Counted from the first letter of the stretch, positions 33,285-45,368 are shown. The stretch is 64,000 nt of DNA from Mycobacterium sp. NS-7484 (GCF_001953975.1 NZ_MBEJ01000035.1:1-64000); one strand, 5' to 3'. Notes: generated from the sequence alone by a model not told the origin. A program made the numbers and translations.

Positions 33285-34475
33285 TCAGCCGGGAAGCCGT
33301 ACCGGCATCAACAGGTAGACATAATCGGTTTTGGCGGCCGGGAACGGACCTGAACCGCCGGTGGCCGCATCGTCGTTCGTGGGACGTAGCACCGCCGGGC
33401 GGCTCGGGGTGGTGAACCCGAACGTCACCCGCTCGGAATGCAGCGAGCTCAACCCGTCGGTCAGGTAGGTGGGGTTGAACGCGATGGTCAGCGGGTCTCC
33501 GGCGAACTCCACCGGCAGGTCTTCCTCGGCGCGGCCGACGTCATCGGCCCCGGCCGAAAGGTGCAGCACGTCGTCGCCGAACTCCATGCGGATCTGGGCC
33601 CCGCGGTCGGCCACCAACGCCACACGCTTGATCGCCTCGGTCAGCTCGGCCACACCGATGGTCGCCACCGCGGTGTGCTCGGTCGGCAGCAGCTGACGGA
33701 ACTTGGGGAACTCGGCATCGAGCAGGCGGGTGGTGCTGCGCTTGCCGTTACTGCGGATACCGAGCAGGCCGTCCTTGCCGACCGACGCGCCGGCACCGAG
33801 CGACAGGTGCACCTGGTTGCCGTCGGTACCGGCCTTGGCGGCCTCGGCCAGAGTCTTCGCCGGGACCAAGACCGCCGCCTCGACGTCGGTGGCGCTGGTC
33901 TCCCAGGTCAACTCACGCACCGCCAACCGGAATCGATCGGTGGCGGCCAAAACCACTGACTCACCGGAGATCTCGACGCGGATGCCCGTCAGCATCGGCA
34001 GGGTGTCATCGCGGCCGGCGGCAACGGCGACCTGGCCGATCGCCTCGGCGAACAGATCCGAGGACACCACGCCGGTCTCCTCGGGCAGCGACGGCAGCGC
34101 GGGATAGTCCTCGACCGCCAGGGTGGGCAGGGAGAACCGGGCACTCCCGCACGTCAACGCCACCCGGGTGCCGTCCACGCTGAGCTCGACCGGCTTGGCC
34201 GGCAGCGCCTTGGTGATGTCGGAGAGCAACCGCCCGGACACCAAAACGCTTCCCGGAGAAGCGATTTCAGCGCTCACCCGGACCTCGGCGGAGACCTCGT
34301 AGTCGAAGCCGGAAATCGTCAGCCCCTCGTCGGTGCCGGTCAGCAGAACGCCGGCCAGCACCGGGATGGTGGGCCGGGTCGGCAGATTGCGGGCCACCCA
34401 GGCCACCGCGTCCGCGAAGTCCTCACGCACTACGCGGAACTTCAGGTCCGTCAGCCCAGCCGTCGTCGTCGCCAC
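33285..34475 (-). CDS. dnaN: DNA polymerase III beta sliding clamp
   Basis: A 396-residue clamp with three repeated clamp folds. It shows the typical [27 protein letters not shown] and a C-terminal [10 protein letters not shown] ending that forms the partner-binding cleft. It dimerises around DNA and tethers the polymerase. It is the first gene on the dnaN side of oriC. Confidence 0.97.
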   Translation of the reverse strand: MATTTAGLTDLKFRVVREDFADAVAWVARNLPTRPTIPVLAGVLLTGTDEGLTISGFDYEVSAEVRVSAEIASPGSVLVSGRLLSDITKALPAKPVELSVDGTRVALTCGSARFSLPTLAVEDYPALPSLPEETGVVSSDLFAEAIGQVAVAAGRDDTLPMLTGIRVEISGESVVLAATDRFRLAVRELTWETSATDVEAAVLVPAKTLAEAAKAGTDGNQVHLSLGAGASVGKDGLLGIRSNGKRSTTRLLDAEFPKFRQLLPTEHTAVATIGVAELTEAIKRVALVADRGAQIRMEFGDDVLHLSAGADDVGRAEEDLPVEFAGDPLTIAFNPTYLTDGLSSLHSERVTFGFTTPSRPAVLRPTNDDAATGGSGPFPAAKTDYVYLLMPVRLPG

Positions 34476-35034
34476 GTGCTATGCGCCCCTTCGATGATCC
34501 CCATAACGAGCTCTACCAGCGTGTTCCCAAAACCGCACCACGCAGCACGACGCTGAATGACAAAGCTGGTAATCGCTGTCGATGAACCACCGTAGAGCTT
34601 TCCTCACCAACTTGAAAGCTAATCGATCGGGGTGACATCCAGGCACCTCGAGCCCCGACGGGTTGTCGGTCCGCTCGATGTCCCCAAGGCCCTTCTTCTA
34701 GAAGGAATTCTCAGAAGATATTTGAGTAACAGTATTAGGTGCTGTGAAAACTGGGGATGAACGGGTGTTTGCCCAGCACCACCGGTGTGTCGCAATGTGA
34801 GTGCGCTGTGGAGACCGGTGGATGGACCGGCGCTCGAGTGTGGACAGAGCCGGCGGTGTGGATGATTTTGTCATTCATCCAGTGGTTTGCCCGCAGGTTG
34901 TACACAGGCGTATCCACAGCGCTGGGCTGTGACCTGTGACGCATCGTGGGGCGAAAGTTGTTACAAGATTCTTCGCCGACAGCCCCTCGAGCGCCCACGA
35001 TGTGGGACTCGGACGGGGGATCGGAACGCCGGAT
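34476..35034. other. oriC: Chromosomal replication origin oriC (dnaN-dnaA interval)
   Basis: A 559-base non-coding gap between dnaN and dnaA, the standard mycobacterial origin position. An A/T-rich block at about 34691-34745 is a candidate unwinding element and contains the palindrome CTTCTAGAAG. A cluster of DnaA-box-like 9-mers occupies 34807-34919, in both orientations. The dnaN-side segment 34500-34690 shows no further boxes of good match. Assignment rests on position plus the boxes. Confidence 0.9.
34807..34919. promoter_or_regulatory. DnaA-box cluster in oriC
   Basis: Candidate boxes related to TT(G/A)TCCACA: TGTGGAGAC (34807-34815), TGTGGACAG (34839-34847) and TGTGGATGA (34857-34865), all minus orientation. 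In plus orientation are TTGTACACA (34898-34906) and GTATCCACA (34910-34918). Several differ from consensus at one or two bases, as is usual for mycobacterial origins. They would bind the DnaA encoded next door. Confidence 0.75.
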
Positions 35035-36507
35035 TCAGCGCTTGGCGCGCTGACGGATCCGCGTGGTGAGTTCCTTGACGTGGTCGAAGACCTCACGTCG
35101 CTCGGCCATTTCGCCGCGGATCTTCTTCTCGGCATACATCACGGTGGTGTGATCACGCCCGAAGGCCTGGCCGATCTTGGGCAGGGACAGGTCGGTGAGC
35201 TCCCGGCATAGATACATGGCGATCTGGCGGGATTGCGCCAGTGCCCGGGTCTTGCCGGGGCCCCGGAGCTCTTCGACGGTGGTCTCGAAGTACTCGGCCG
35301 TCGCCGCCATGATCGCGGCGGTACTGATCTGCATCGTCGTGGCGTCGGCGATCAGATCGCGCAGCACGACCTCGGCCAGGGCCTTGTCGATCCGGGTCTT
35401 GTTGAGCGAGGCGAACGCGGTGACGCGGATCAGCGCACCCTCGAGTTCACGAATGTTGCGCTCGATGCTGCTGGCGATGAGCTCGAGCACGTCGTCGGGC
35501 ACGTCGAGGCGATCCATCTGCGCCTTCTTGCGCAGGATCGCGATCCGGGTCTCCAACTCCGGCGGCTGCACATCGGTGATCAGCCCCCACTCGAAGCGGG
35601 TGCGCAGCCGGTCCTCGAGGGTGGCCAACTGTTTGGGCGGCCGGTCCGAGGAGATGACGATCTGCTTGTTGGCGTTGTGCAGCGTGTTGAAGGTGTGGAA
35701 GAACTCTTCCTGGATACCTTCCTTGCCCTCGATGAACTGGATGTCGTCGACGAGCAGGATGTCGATGTCGCGGTAACTGCGCTTGAACGACGCCTTGCGG
35801 TCGTCGCGCAGCGAGTTGATGAAGTCGTTGGTGAATTCCTCGGTGGAGACGTACTTCACCCGCATGCCCGGGAAGAGACGTTGCGCATAATTTCCGGCCG
35901 CATGCAGCAGATGCGTCTTACCGAGGCCGGATTCACCCCAGATGAACAGCGGGTTGTAGGCCCGGGCCGGTGCCTCGGCGATGGCCAGGGTGGCGGCGTG
36001 GGCGAACCGGTTGGACGCGCCGATGACGAAGGTGTCGAACGTGTAGCGCCGGTTGAGGTTGACCGCGTTGTCGTCGCCGATCGTCGAATCGCGCTGCGGG
36101 CTGCTGAAGTAGCCCGGCCAATTCTCCTCGGCGCTGACCTTGGCCGCCCGGTCGTCGTCGATCTCGTCGGCTTCGGCCGCGAGGTCCGGGGTGTCGTCGG
36201 CGGCAGCGGCCGGCTCCGGGATCTCGGAGTGGTCGTCGTCGGCGGACGGGGTGGCGATCCGCACACCCAACTCGATGCGTTGACCCAGCTTGCGGCTGAG
36301 CGTGTTGATGATCGGCTCGCGCAGGTGGCGTTCGATCTCGTTCTGCACGAACGGCGTGGGCACCGACAGCAGAGCAAATCCCTCGGCGATGACGAGCGGC
36401 TGCACCAGCTTCAGCCAGGCCCTTTGCTGGGGAGTGAGGTCACCGTTGAGTTCGGCGACGACGCTGCTCCAGACGGCGACGAAAGGTGGGTCGGGGTCAG
36501 CTGTCAA
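35035..36507 (-). CDS. dnaA: Chromosomal replication initiator DnaA
   Basis: A 490-residue protein with a TTG start preceded by AAAGGGGGAG. Domain I (1 to about 90) contacts helicase partners. An acidic linker follows at about 90-150. The AAA+ domain has Walker [11 protein letters not shown], Walker [11 protein letters not shown] and an Arg-finger region. The C-terminal domain carries the DnaA-box recognition helix [14 protein letters not shown]. It melts oriC at initiation. It is divergent from rpmH. Confidence 0.98.
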   Translation of the reverse strand: MTADPDPPFVAVWSSVVAELNGDLTPQQRAWLKLVQPLVIAEGFALLSVPTPFVQNEIERHLREPIINTLSRKLGQRIELGVRIATPSADDDHSEIPEPAAAADDTPDLAAEADEIDDDRAAKVSAEENWPGYFSSPQRDSTIGDDNAVNLNRRYTFDTFVIGASNRFAHAATLAIAEAPARAYNPLFIWGESGLGKTHLLHAAGNYAQRLFPGMRVKYVSTEEFTNDFINSLRDDRKASFKRSYRDIDILLVDDIQFIEGKEGIQEEFFHTFNTLHNANKQIVISSDRPPKQLATLEDRLRTRFEWGLITDVQPPELETRIAILRKKAQMDRLDVPDDVLELIASSIERNIRELEGALIRVTAFASLNKTRIDKALAEVVLRDLIADATTMQISTAAIMAATAEYFETTVEELRGPGKTRALAQSRQIAMYLCRELTDLSLPKIGQAFGRDHTTVMYAEKKIRGEMAERREVFDHVKELTTRIRQRAKR

Positions 36508-37018
36508 CGACGGTCTCCCCCTTTGAGGTGCTACTAGGTCGACCCGGGGACGACCAAAAAGAACGATGACGAACTGTCCACATATTTATCCACAGCTTGT
36601 GGAGAAAGGACAGTCGTCGTCGCTCTGTTGTCTGTTTGGAGGCCGTCAGAGCCGGGTATGTCACTGTTCGGAATGGTGACGCGGGACCGACGTCCTCGTT
36701 TCATTGTCCGGGCCGGTCCGTGCGCGGAACGGCATTGCCAGAAGCTAACAGTTTTCTCTCGATGTGCCAACAGTTCTGCAACATCGGATGCAGTCCAACT
36801 ATGCGGGTCGGCGCAGGTTTGACCGAGGGAAATCTCATCAGTACCCTCGAGCAGTCGCCCGCACGTGGCGATACGGCTGCGCCCGGGAGCTTGACGGAGA
36901 ACGCGCCGGTTAGTAAAGCACGACGGACGAGCTTAAACCGAGCTTGCACGGTAACCGTTTTCGACGACATTTCGGTGTCGACGAGCGCGGGTGCCAAATG
37001 GAACAAGGAGAGATTGCC
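36508..37018. other. dnaA-rpmH divergent promoter region
   Basis: 511 bases with no gene. The dnaA side holds a DnaA-box pair (36574-36594). The rpmH side has AAGGAGAGA eight bases before its GTG. Promoters of both operons must lie here. Small open frames run into rpmH but have no features of their own. Confidence 0.6.
36574..36594 (+). promoter_or_regulatory. DnaA boxes upstream of dnaA (autoregulatory)
   Basis: CTGTCCACA at 36574-36582 and a perfect TTATCCACA at 36586-36594, separated by three bases. A further GTGGA half-match follows at 36598-36603. Boxes in the dnaA promoter are known to mediate self-repression and may extend the origin. They lie about 70 bases upstream of the dnaA start. 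Confidence 0.75.
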
Positions 37019-37162
37019 GTGGCCAAGGGCAAGCGGACCTACCAGCCCAACAACCGCCGCCGTGCGCGCGTGCATGGGTTCCGGCTGCGCATGCGCACCC
37101 GCGCCGGCCGCGCCATCGTCGCCAACCGTCGTAGCAAGGGCCGTCGCGCACTCACTGCGTGA
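37019..37162 (+). CDS. rpmH: Ribosomal protein bL34
   Basis: A 47-residue protein with a GTG start and AAGGAGAGA upstream. The typical sequence is [20 protein letters not shown], then [19 protein letters not shown]. It is a 50S subunit component. First gene of the rpmH-rnpA-yidD-yidC-khpB operon, divergent from dnaA. Confidence 0.98.
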   Translation: MAKGKRTYQPNNRRRARVHGFRLRMRTRAGRAIVANRRSKGRRALTA

Positions 37163-37192
37163 TTTTGCGGTTCTCAGGCGGGATCTAGCGCG

Positions 37193-37549
37193 GTGCTTCC
37201 GGCTCGATACCGGATGAGGCGGTCCGCGGAGTTCAGTGCCACCGTCAGTCGTGGCGCGCGTGCAGTCCAACCCGATGTGGTGGTGCATGCGTTGCACGAC
37301 GGGACGGACGCTACCGGCCCGCGGGTCGGTTTGATCGTGTCCAAAGCTGTCGGGAACGCGGTGGAACGCCATCGCGTGTCCCGGCGGCTTCGTCACGTCG
37401 CCCGCACCGTCATCCCGCGACTGGAAGCAACCGATCTCGTGGTGATCCGAGCCCGCGCGGGCAGTAGCGAGGCGCCCTCGCGTCGGTTGGAGCAACAACT
37501 GCAGCGCGCTCTCGAGCGCCTGGACGCACGGCGCGGGACGTCACCATGA
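37193..37549 (+). CDS. rnpA: Ribonuclease P protein component
   Basis: A 118-residue basic protein with a GTG start. Hallmarks are YRMRRSAEF and the RNR-type motif VGNAVERHRVSRRLR. It assists the RNase P RNA in maturing tRNA 5' ends. Stop overlaps the yidD ATG. Confidence 0.96.
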   Translation: MLPARYRMRRSAEFSATVSRGARAVQPDVVVHALHDGTDATGPRVGLIVSKAVGNAVERHRVSRRLRHVARTVIPRLEATDLVVIRARAGSSEAPSRRLEQQLQRALERLDARRGTSP

Positions 37550-37902
37550 TTCGCCGGGCGGGTGCTGTGATGGCCCGCGGTGCGATCTCCGTCATCCAGC
37601 TCTACCGCCACGCCATCTCTCCGTACCGGCCACCGTCATGCCGGTTCATGCCGACCTGCAGTCAGTACGCGGTCGACGCCTTCACCGAGTACGGCTTGTT
37701 CCGCGGTGCGTGGCTGTCCTTGATCCGGCTGCTGAAGTGCGGCCCGTGGCACCCCGGCGGATGGGATCCCATTCCGGATCGGTGCCCCCACGACCACGAG
37801 TCCGTCAGTTCTGACGGGACCGTCCCTGGCGAGATAGCCGCCGCCGAAAACCTTGTCTGGGAGACCCCAGCGAAGCGAGGGGAGAGCAAGTCGCGTGTTT
37901 AA
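37546..37902 (+). CDS. yidD: Membrane protein insertion efficiency factor YidD
   Basis: A 118-residue protein with the conserved [21 protein letters not shown] and [12 protein letters not shown], then [19 protein letters not shown]. YidD is a small amphipathic membrane-associated protein aiding YidC. It carries an extra tail of about 30 residues. It overlaps rnpA by four bases and yidC by eight. Confidence 0.95.
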   Translation: MIRRAGAVMARGAISVIQLYRHAISPYRPPSCRFMPTCSQYAVDAFTEYGLFRGAWLSLIRLLKCGPWHPGGWDPIPDRCPHDHESVSSDGTVPGEIAAAENLVWETPAKRGESKSRV

Positions 37903-38980
37903 CTGGTTCAGCCTGGACATCATCTATTACCCGGTGTCGGCGATCATGTGGGTTTGGTACAAGGCGTTCGCCTTCCTGCTGGGCCCCGAGAACTTCTTCG
38001 CCTGGGCGCTGTCGGTGATGTTCCTGGTGTTCACTCTCCGCGCGATCCTCTACAAGCCCTTCGTCAAGCAGATCCGCACCACGCGGCAGATGCAGGAACT
38101 GCAGCCGCAGATCAAGGCCCTGCAGAAGAAGTACGGCAAGGACCGGCAGCGCATGGCGCTGGAGATGCAGAAGCTGCAGCGCGAGCACGGGTTCAACCCG
38201 ATCCTGGGCTGCCTGCCGATGCTGGCGCAGGTGCCGGTGTTTCTCGGCCTGTACCACGTGCTGATGTCCTTCAACCGGACCCAGACCGGCATCGGCCGGT
38301 TGGGTCTGTCGGTGGAGGAGAACCGCAGCCTGCCCAACTATGTGTTCAGCGCGACCGACGTCGGGCACTTCCTCGACGCGAACCTCTTCGGGGCACCGCT
38401 AGGCGCAACGATGATCCAGCAGCACGGCCTCGAGGCGTTCACCGAATTCAACCGGCTGTCCGTCGTTCTGGTCGGTGTGCCGATCATGATCCTGGCCGGC
38501 ATCGCCACCCACTTCAACAGCCGGGCCTCGGTGGCGCGCCAGAGCGTGGAAGCCGCCGCCAACCCGCAGACCGCGATGATGAACAAGCTCGCGCTCTACG
38601 TCTTCCCACTCGGTGTGGTGGTCGGTGGTCCGTTCCTGCCGCTGGCGGTGATCATCTACTGGCTGTCCAACAACATCTGGACCTACGGTCAGCAGCACTA
38701 CGTGTTCGGGATGATCGAGAAGGAAGAGGAAGCCAAGAAGGCCGAGGCGCTCGAGCGCCGCTCGGCGAATGCGCCGGCACCCGGAGCCAAGCCCAACCGT
38801 GCGCGTAAGGCCGAAGCAGCGACCGCGCCGGCGGCCACGGAGGACGCCGAGGACGCCGAGGCTGATGCCGATGCGACCCCGTCTGGAGACGAGAAGAACC
38901 CGGCAGCGCAAGAGGGAGGGCAGAGCGTGAACCTCAACAAGCCCAAGCCCGGCGCGCGCCCCAAGAAGCGGAAACGGTGA
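37895..38980 (+). CDS. yidC: Membrane protein insertase YidC
   Basis: A 361-residue protein with a GTG start after AGGGGAGAGC. It has five membrane helices; the insertase core includes [19 protein letters not shown] with the groove Arg, [16 protein letters not shown], and the last helix [16 protein letters not shown]. The C-terminal tail (about 280-361) is Ala/Glu-rich and ends in basic [11 protein letters not shown]. It inserts membrane proteins with or without Sec. Confidence 0.97.
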   Translation: MFNWFSLDIIYYPVSAIMWVWYKAFAFLLGPENFFAWALSVMFLVFTLRAILYKPFVKQIRTTRQMQELQPQIKALQKKYGKDRQRMALEMQKLQREHGFNPILGCLPMLAQVPVFLGLYHVLMSFNRTQTGIGRLGLSVEENRSLPNYVFSATDVGHFLDANLFGAPLGATMIQQHGLEAFTEFNRLSVVLVGVPIMILAGIATHFNSRASVARQSVEAAANPQTAMMNKLALYVFPLGVVVGGPFLPLAVIIYWLSNNIWTYGQQHYVFGMIEKEEEAKKAEALERRSANAPAPGAKPNRARKAEAATAPAATEDAEDAEADADATPSGDEKNPAAQEGGQSVNLNKPKPGARPKKRKR

Positions 38981-39018
38981 CCAGTTCTCACACTGGCTAC
39001 AAGTAGGGAGAGACGGAT

Positions 39019-39561
39019 ATGACTGACGCACAGACGACCGAGCCCGACGCGGAGGTGGACGAGGCCACCCCGCCCGCGCCGAAGAGCGAGGACGATCTGG
39101 AGGAGCGGCTGGTTGCCGAAGGCGAGATCGCCGGCGACTACCTGGAGGAGCTTCTCGACCTGTTGGACTTCGACGGCGATATCGACCTCGACGTCGAAGG
39201 GGACCGCGCGGTGGTGAGCATCGACGGCGGCGGAGACCTGAGCAAGTTGGTGGGCCGCAAGGGTGAGGTGCTCGACGCACTCCAGGAACTGACCCGATTG
39301 GCCGTGCACCAGAAGACCGGCGAGCGCAGCCGGCTGATGCTGGACATCGCGCGGTGGCGTCGCCGTCGGCGCGACGAGCTCGCTGCTCTGGGCGACAAGG
39401 TGGCCCGTCGCGTGCTCGAGTCCGGCGAACGTGAAGAGTTGGCTCCGATGACGCCGTTCGAGCGCAAGATCGTTCATGACGCGGTGGCCGCGGTCGACGG
39501 GGTCCGCAGCGAGAGCGAGGGCGTGGAGCCGTCGCGACGCGTCGTCGTTCTGCTTGGCTGA
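39019..39561 (+). CDS. khpB: KH/R3H RNA-binding protein KhpB (Jag)
   Basis: A 180-residue protein. An acidic N-terminus is followed by a KH domain at about 40-115 (SIDGGGDLSKLVGRKGEVLDALQEL) and an R3H domain at about 116-180 (RDELAALGDKVARRVLESGE, MTPFERKIVHDAVA, GVEPSRRVVVL). The Jag N-terminal domain is absent, as in actinobacteria. It binds RNA and affects cell-envelope growth control. SD GGGAGAG precedes the ATG. Confidence 0.94.
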   Translation: MTDAQTTEPDAEVDEATPPAPKSEDDLEERLVAEGEIAGDYLEELLDLLDFDGDIDLDVEGDRAVVSIDGGGDLSKLVGRKGEVLDALQELTRLAVHQKTGERSRLMLDIARWRRRRRDELAALGDKVARRVLESGEREELAPMTPFERKIVHDAVAAVDGVRSESEGVEPSRRVVVLLG

Positions 39562-39582
39562 GTTCTAGTTACAAAGGTGTAG

Positions 39583-41318
<1,736 letters not shown>

Positions 41319-41368
41319 GCAGTACCAGTGGGCAGACAGCGGACCGTAGGGATGAGCAGGAGACGACC

Positions 41369-42415
41369 ATGAATCAGCCGGCACGGAAGCGGAGTGGCCT
41401 CGGCAGGGGACTGGCGGCGCTCATCCCGACCGGTCCCGCGGAGGACGGCAACGATGCGCTGAGCCCGCGGATGGGCGCCAGCGCCGCCGATGTGCTTCTC
41501 GGGCCGCCGGCTGAGTCGGGCGCTCCGGGCACTCCAGGTGTCCCGCCCACCGCGGCACCGGCGGTGGCACGTGAAACCGACTCGGTTGTCACCGGTGATG
41601 TCGGGGCCACCTACCGCGAGATCGACCCGAGCCTGATCCAGCCGAACCCACGTCAGCCCCGGCAGGTATTCGACGAAGAGGCGCTGAGCGAGTTGGTGCA
41701 CTCGATCCGTGAGTTCGGATTGATGCAGCCAATCGTCGTCCGCGAGGTCACGGAGAACGGCGATACCCACTATCAGCTGGTGATGGGGGAGCGGCGCTGG
41801 CGTGCCGCCCAGCAGGCCGGCCTGGAGGCCATCCCGGCGATCGTTCGTGAGACCGGCGATGACAGCATGCTGCGCGACGCGCTGCTGGAAAACATCCACC
41901 GGGTCCAACTCAACCCGCTCGAAGAGGCGGCCGCATACCAGCAGCTGCTCGACGAGTTCGAGGTCACCCACGATGAACTGGCCGCACGTATCGGGCGGTC
42001 CCGGCCGTTGATCTCGAACATGATCCGACTGCTGCGTCTTCCGATCGCGGTGCAGCGTCGAGTGGCTGCCGGGGTGCTGTCCGCGGGCCACGCGCGGGCC
42101 CTGCTGGCGTTGGAAGGCGGTCCGGAGAAGCAAGAGGAGCTGGCGGCACGGATCGTCGCTGAAGGAATGTCGGTGCGCGCCACAGAGGAGGCCGTGACAC
42201 TGGCCAACCGCGACGGCAACACCGCGCCGCCGGCGCCGCGGCGGAAGCCCATCCAGATGCCGGGCCTCCAGGATGTTGCTGAACGGCTCTCGTCGGCCTT
42301 CGATACTCGGGTCACCGTGAGTCTGGGCAAACGGAAGGGCAAGATCGTGGTCGAGTTCGGGTCGGTTGACGATTTGCAGCGCATTGTCGACATCATGAGC
42401 GCCGAACAGTCCTGA
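41369..42415 (+). CDS. parB: Chromosome partitioning protein ParB
   Basis: A 348-residue protein. The CTP-binding N-domain has [19 protein letters not shown] and [14 protein letters not shown]; the box GERRWRAA is typical. The HTH parS-binding region reads [20 protein letters not shown], and a C-terminal dimerisation domain ends at [20 protein letters not shown]. It spreads around the parS sites next to rsmG and parA. A degenerate parS-like GCACGTGAAAC occurs in its own coding region near 41577. Confidence 0.96.
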   Translation: MNQPARKRSGLGRGLAALIPTGPAEDGNDALSPRMGASAADVLLGPPAESGAPGTPGVPPTAAPAVARETDSVVTGDVGATYREIDPSLIQPNPRQPRQVFDEEALSELVHSIREFGLMQPIVVREVTENGDTHYQLVMGERRWRAAQQAGLEAIPAIVRETGDDSMLRDALLENIHRVQLNPLEEAAAYQQLLDEFEVTHDELAARIGRSRPLISNMIRLLRLPIAVQRRVAAGVLSAGHARALLALEGGPEKQEELAARIVAEGMSVRATEEAVTLANRDGNTAPPAPRRKPIQMPGLQDVAERLSSAFDTRVTVSLGKRKGKIVVEFGSVDDLQRIVDIMSAEQS

Positions 42416-42637
42416 AAGTCCACGACCGAGGACACCAGGTTGTTCCGTCACTGTGACACATCAGTGATCAGCGCATGCAGCCGCGAACGCGTCAGAAAGC
42501 AAAGCGGCTGTGCGGCATAGGATTTCACCTCGGAGGCGGAGCGCGATGAGATTTACGGGGCACAGTGTGTCCGTTCGGACCGACTCTCCTATCCTTGAGG
42601 GGCAGCCACGCACTCAGTGTGAAAGCCAGGGACCTCA

Positions 42638-43483
42638 GTGACAACACGAATCACGCCGCTTCGGCTCGAAGGTTTCGAGCAGCTGCCCAAGCATGCGCGG
42701 CGGTGTGTGTTCTGGGAAGTCGATCCGACCACAATCGACGACGACCGTCTGGGCGACCCCGAGTTCGAGAAAGAAGCGTGGCTGTCCATGGTCATGCTGG
42801 AGTGGGGATCGTGCGGTCAACTGGCCGTCATGGCCCGTCCCGACGACGCACCGGATGCTACGTCCGAGGTGGACGCCGCAGATCAGGATGTTCGGCTCGA
42901 CGTCGTCGCCGCGGCCTCGGAGTTCGGCTTGGCGCCGCCGGCCGGCGTGGACGAACCGTGTCTGGGTTTCGCGTTCTATGCACCCCCGGGTGCCGTGCCA
43001 CGGGCGCGGCTGTTTCCCACCGCCCCGGTGAGTGCCGACGCGATTCTGTTGACCGCTGTTGGCGTGGATTCCACCGAGGACAGCGAGCGGCTGTCTCAGA
43101 ACCTGCTTGCCGCGGTCGTCACCGATCTGGTCCGACGCGGTGTCCGTGCGTTGGAAGCGTTCGGCTACACCGCGGGACTGACCGAACTTTCCGACAGCGG
43201 GAAGCTGCCTGCCGAGTTGTCCGCGGTGACACGGGTTCTGGGGGACTGCGCGGTGGACCGGTGCATGCTCGAATCTGATTTTCTCGAAGATGTCGGCTTC
43301 ACGGTCGTCGCACCACATCCGTATTTCCCCAGACTGCGGTTGGAACTCGACAAGGGACTCGGCTGGAAGGCTGAAGTGGAAGCCGCACTCGAGCGACTAC
43401 TGGAGAATGCGCGCATCGAGCTACCGGTCGGTGCGGGGATGTCCGGCACCGGTTTCAGTGCGAAAAGTACTGCGCCCCAGTAA
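42638..43483 (+). CDS. GNAT-like protein of the parB-cwlM interval
   Basis: A 281-residue protein with a GTG start. It resembles the conserved GNAT-family protein next to parB in mycobacteria (Rv3916c): an N-terminal HARRCVFWEVDP stretch, a central CLGFAFYAPPGAVPRARLFP segment and a helix ERLSQNLLAAVVTDLVRRGVRALEAFG, as in acetyl-CoA-binding folds. The C-terminus is LGWKAEVEAALERLL. The substrate is unknown. It is convergent with the SRPBCC gene. Confidence 0.75.
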   Translation: MTTRITPLRLEGFEQLPKHARRCVFWEVDPTTIDDDRLGDPEFEKEAWLSMVMLEWGSCGQLAVMARPDDAPDATSEVDAADQDVRLDVVAAASEFGLAPPAGVDEPCLGFAFYAPPGAVPRARLFPTAPVSADAILLTAVGVDSTEDSERLSQNLLAAVVTDLVRRGVRALEAFGYTAGLTELSDSGKLPAELSAVTRVLGDCAVDRCMLESDFLEDVGFTVVAPHPYFPRLRLELDKGLGWKAEVEAALERLLENARIELPVGAGMSGTGFSAKSTAPQ

Positions 43484-43496
43484 AAGCTACGTCGAC

Positions 43497-43928
43497 TCAG
43501 CCGGCACGGCGGCGTGCTGCGCGTACAGCGCCCGCGCTGGCCACACGTAGGGCGACGGCGACGATGAACTGTGAGCCGGGAATGACCGTGCGGAAGCTGA
43601 TCTCGGTTGTCATTCGAGTGCCGCCGGCAACCGGTGCGACCGTGATCTGACCGACGTAGTCACGAAACGGTAGCCCGGACACCAACTCGTACCGAAGTTT
43701 CGTCGGCGCCTCGAATGCCGTGATTCGTTCGCGGATGGGAGATCCGAACAGATGGATGGCGCGCACAGCACCCACCCCGTTGCGATTTGGGGTGCCATCC
43801 TGTTCCAGGATGACCTTGCGTGCGGGCATCCACTCGGCCATCTGTTCGTGGTTGGAGACGACGTCCCACGCCACCAGTGGGTCGACCGCGATGTCGCGAC
43901 TGTCGGTGTAGCGATACGTCCGCGCCAT
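43497..43928 (-). CDS. SRPBCC (polyketide cyclase/START-like) protein
   Basis: A 143-residue protein of the SRPBCC fold: DSRDIAVDPLVAWDVVSNHEQMAEWMPARK, the turn VGAVRAIHLFGSPIRERITAFE, and GGTRMTTEISFRTVIPG. These proteins bind small hydrophobic ligands; the ligand here is unknown. The C-terminal 25 residues are an Ala/Arg-rich helix. It lies downstream of cwlM with 25-base repeats between. Confidence 0.85.
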   Translation of the reverse strand: MARTYRYTDSRDIAVDPLVAWDVVSNHEQMAEWMPARKVILEQDGTPNRNGVGAVRAIHLFGSPIRERITAFEAPTKLRYELVSGLPFRDYVGQITVAPVAGGTRMTTEISFRTVIPGSQFIVAVALRVASAGAVRAARRRAG

Positions 43929-43971
43929 ATCGATCAGCTAAGCACGGACCGGGGCGCGTTCAAGCTTGTCT

Positions 43972-44060
43972 GGCGCTCACGCGCTCAGGTCCAATTGGCG
44001 CTCACGCGCTCAAGCTCAATTGGCGCTCACGCGCTCAAGCTCAATTGGCGCTCACGCGCC
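43972..44060. repeat. Tandem 25-base repeats downstream of cwlM
   Basis: Units at 43972-43996, 43997-44021 and 44022-44046, plus a 14-base partial unit to 44060. The unit is GGCGCTCACGCGCTCAAGCT plus CAATT; unit one carries changes near its end. The partial unit contains the cwlM stop (44052-44054). The core GGCGCTCACGCGC is partly self-complementary. It resembles a mycobacterial VNTR/MIRU-type array. Confidence 0.9.
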
Positions 44061-45242
44061 GCGGCCGGCCTGTTCCACCGACAACTCATGCGCCAACAAC
44101 TCGGCAAAGGTGAAAGTGCCTGTGGGGCGGTCGTTTTTACCCAGCAGGTACAGACGTTTGACGGCGGCCAGGATGCCCTCGGCGATGGCGTCGCGGGTAT
44201 GGGTGGACAGCAGTAGGCCACGGTCGTGTGGATTGGTGATGTAGCCGATGTCGACCTGAACGGTGGGCATGCGGGTCAGGCGTAGCAGATCCCAGGTCCG
44301 GCCGTGGGAGCGGCAGTCACGTAAACCGGTGCGCGCCACAACTTCTCGTTGAATGAAGTCGGCCAGATTGCGGCCGATGGTCGACACCGAACCGTGGGAG
44401 TTGCCGAAGTGGAACGAGGCCACGCCGTTCGCGGCGGGGGAGGCCTGTGTTTCACAGCGCAGGCTGATCATCAGGTCGGCGCCCACGGTGTTGGCGGTGT
44501 TGGCGCGATCGACGTCGAGCGGGCTGCGGTTGGCCGGCCGGGAGATGAAGGTCTCCATGCCGATCGCCGTCATCCGGCCTTCGAGCCGACTGGCCAAGTC
44601 CCACAAGATGTCTGCCTCGCTGATCGGGCCATCGGGCCCGTGCATGATCATCCCGTGGTCCGCACCGCCGCGGCCCGGATCGATGATGACGTGCTTACCG
44701 GACAGGCGGGGCCCCGAACGGCGGACCAGTTCTTCTTCGCGGATGGCGTGCGGTGAGCCGCCGGTGACGCGTGGGCCGAGAAAGTACAGGGAGCGCAACG
44801 TCTCCGGGCCGCAGATACCGTCTGGGTAGAGCCCGTACTCACGCTGATACGACGACAGCGCGTTGTGCGTCTGCAGGCCGAAATGTCCGTCGACCATGCC
44901 GGTGTAGAAGCCGAGATCCTGCAGCCGTGCCTGCAGCGTGGCGACGTCGTCGCCGTACATGGGCGCCCCGAACTGGTGGGTCAGGGTGCGGGCGCCAAGC
45001 CGGTAGGAGGCCTCACGCAGCGCGCGGTAGGTGGCCTCTCCGACGATGCCGTCCACCAGCAGACCACGATGCTGTTGAAAAGCCCGAACGGCACGGTCGA
45101 GCTCGTCGTCAAAGGCGTCGAGCGCAACATGTCTACCGGTGCTCAGGTCAGCGTCCGGGCTGTCCATCAGACCTAATGCGGCCAACGCTGCCCGGATCTC
45201 GGTGACTGCTCCGCCACGATCACCGCGACGCAGACTCGACAT
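44052..45242 (-). CDS. cwlM: Peptidoglycan-biosynthesis regulator CwlM (amidase-like)
   Basis: A 396-residue protein. Two peptidoglycan-binding domains (about 1-80 and 85-160; FQQHRGLLVDGIVG, YGLYPDGICGPETL) precede an amidase_3 domain at about 185-370. The zinc-site motif reads DPGRGGADHG, with Arg where active amidases have His, matching the regulatory CwlM of mycobacteria, which activates MurA when phosphorylated by PknB. The tail GTFTFAELLAHELS is conserved. No signal peptide, consistent with a cytoplasmic role. Confidence 0.95.
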   Translation of the reverse strand: MSSLRRGDRGGAVTEIRAALAALGLMDSPDADLSTGRHVALDAFDDELDRAVRAFQQHRGLLVDGIVGEATYRALREASYRLGARTLTHQFGAPMYGDDVATLQARLQDLGFYTGMVDGHFGLQTHNALSSYQREYGLYPDGICGPETLRSLYFLGPRVTGGSPHAIREEELVRRSGPRLSGKHVIIDPGRGGADHGMIMHGPDGPISEADILWDLASRLEGRMTAIGMETFISRPANRSPLDVDRANTANTVGADLMISLRCETQASPAANGVASFHFGNSHGSVSTIGRNLADFIQREVVARTGLRDCRSHGRTWDLLRLTRMPTVQVDIGYITNPHDRGLLLSTHTRDAIAEGILAAVKRLYLLGKNDRPTGTFTFAELLAHELSVEQAGRGA

Positions 45243-45368
45243 TCGGCCCCTCCATGCTGGTCTCCGGCCGTCTGCCGGACTAGCTAGCCAGCATTGTCTC
45301 AGACTTCGGCCACATACCGGAAAACGCCAGGCGTATCCGCGGTGGGCGTGGTGGCAGTTTTTTGGGCG

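Noticed and set aside
41574..41589. Additional parS site inside parB
   Set aside because: Only GCACGTGAAAC matches and the left arm is degenerate, so it is not called as a site.
43972..44060. CRISPR-like array
   Set aside because: Units are directly adjacent with no unique spacers and there are no cas genes; it is a simple tandem repeat.
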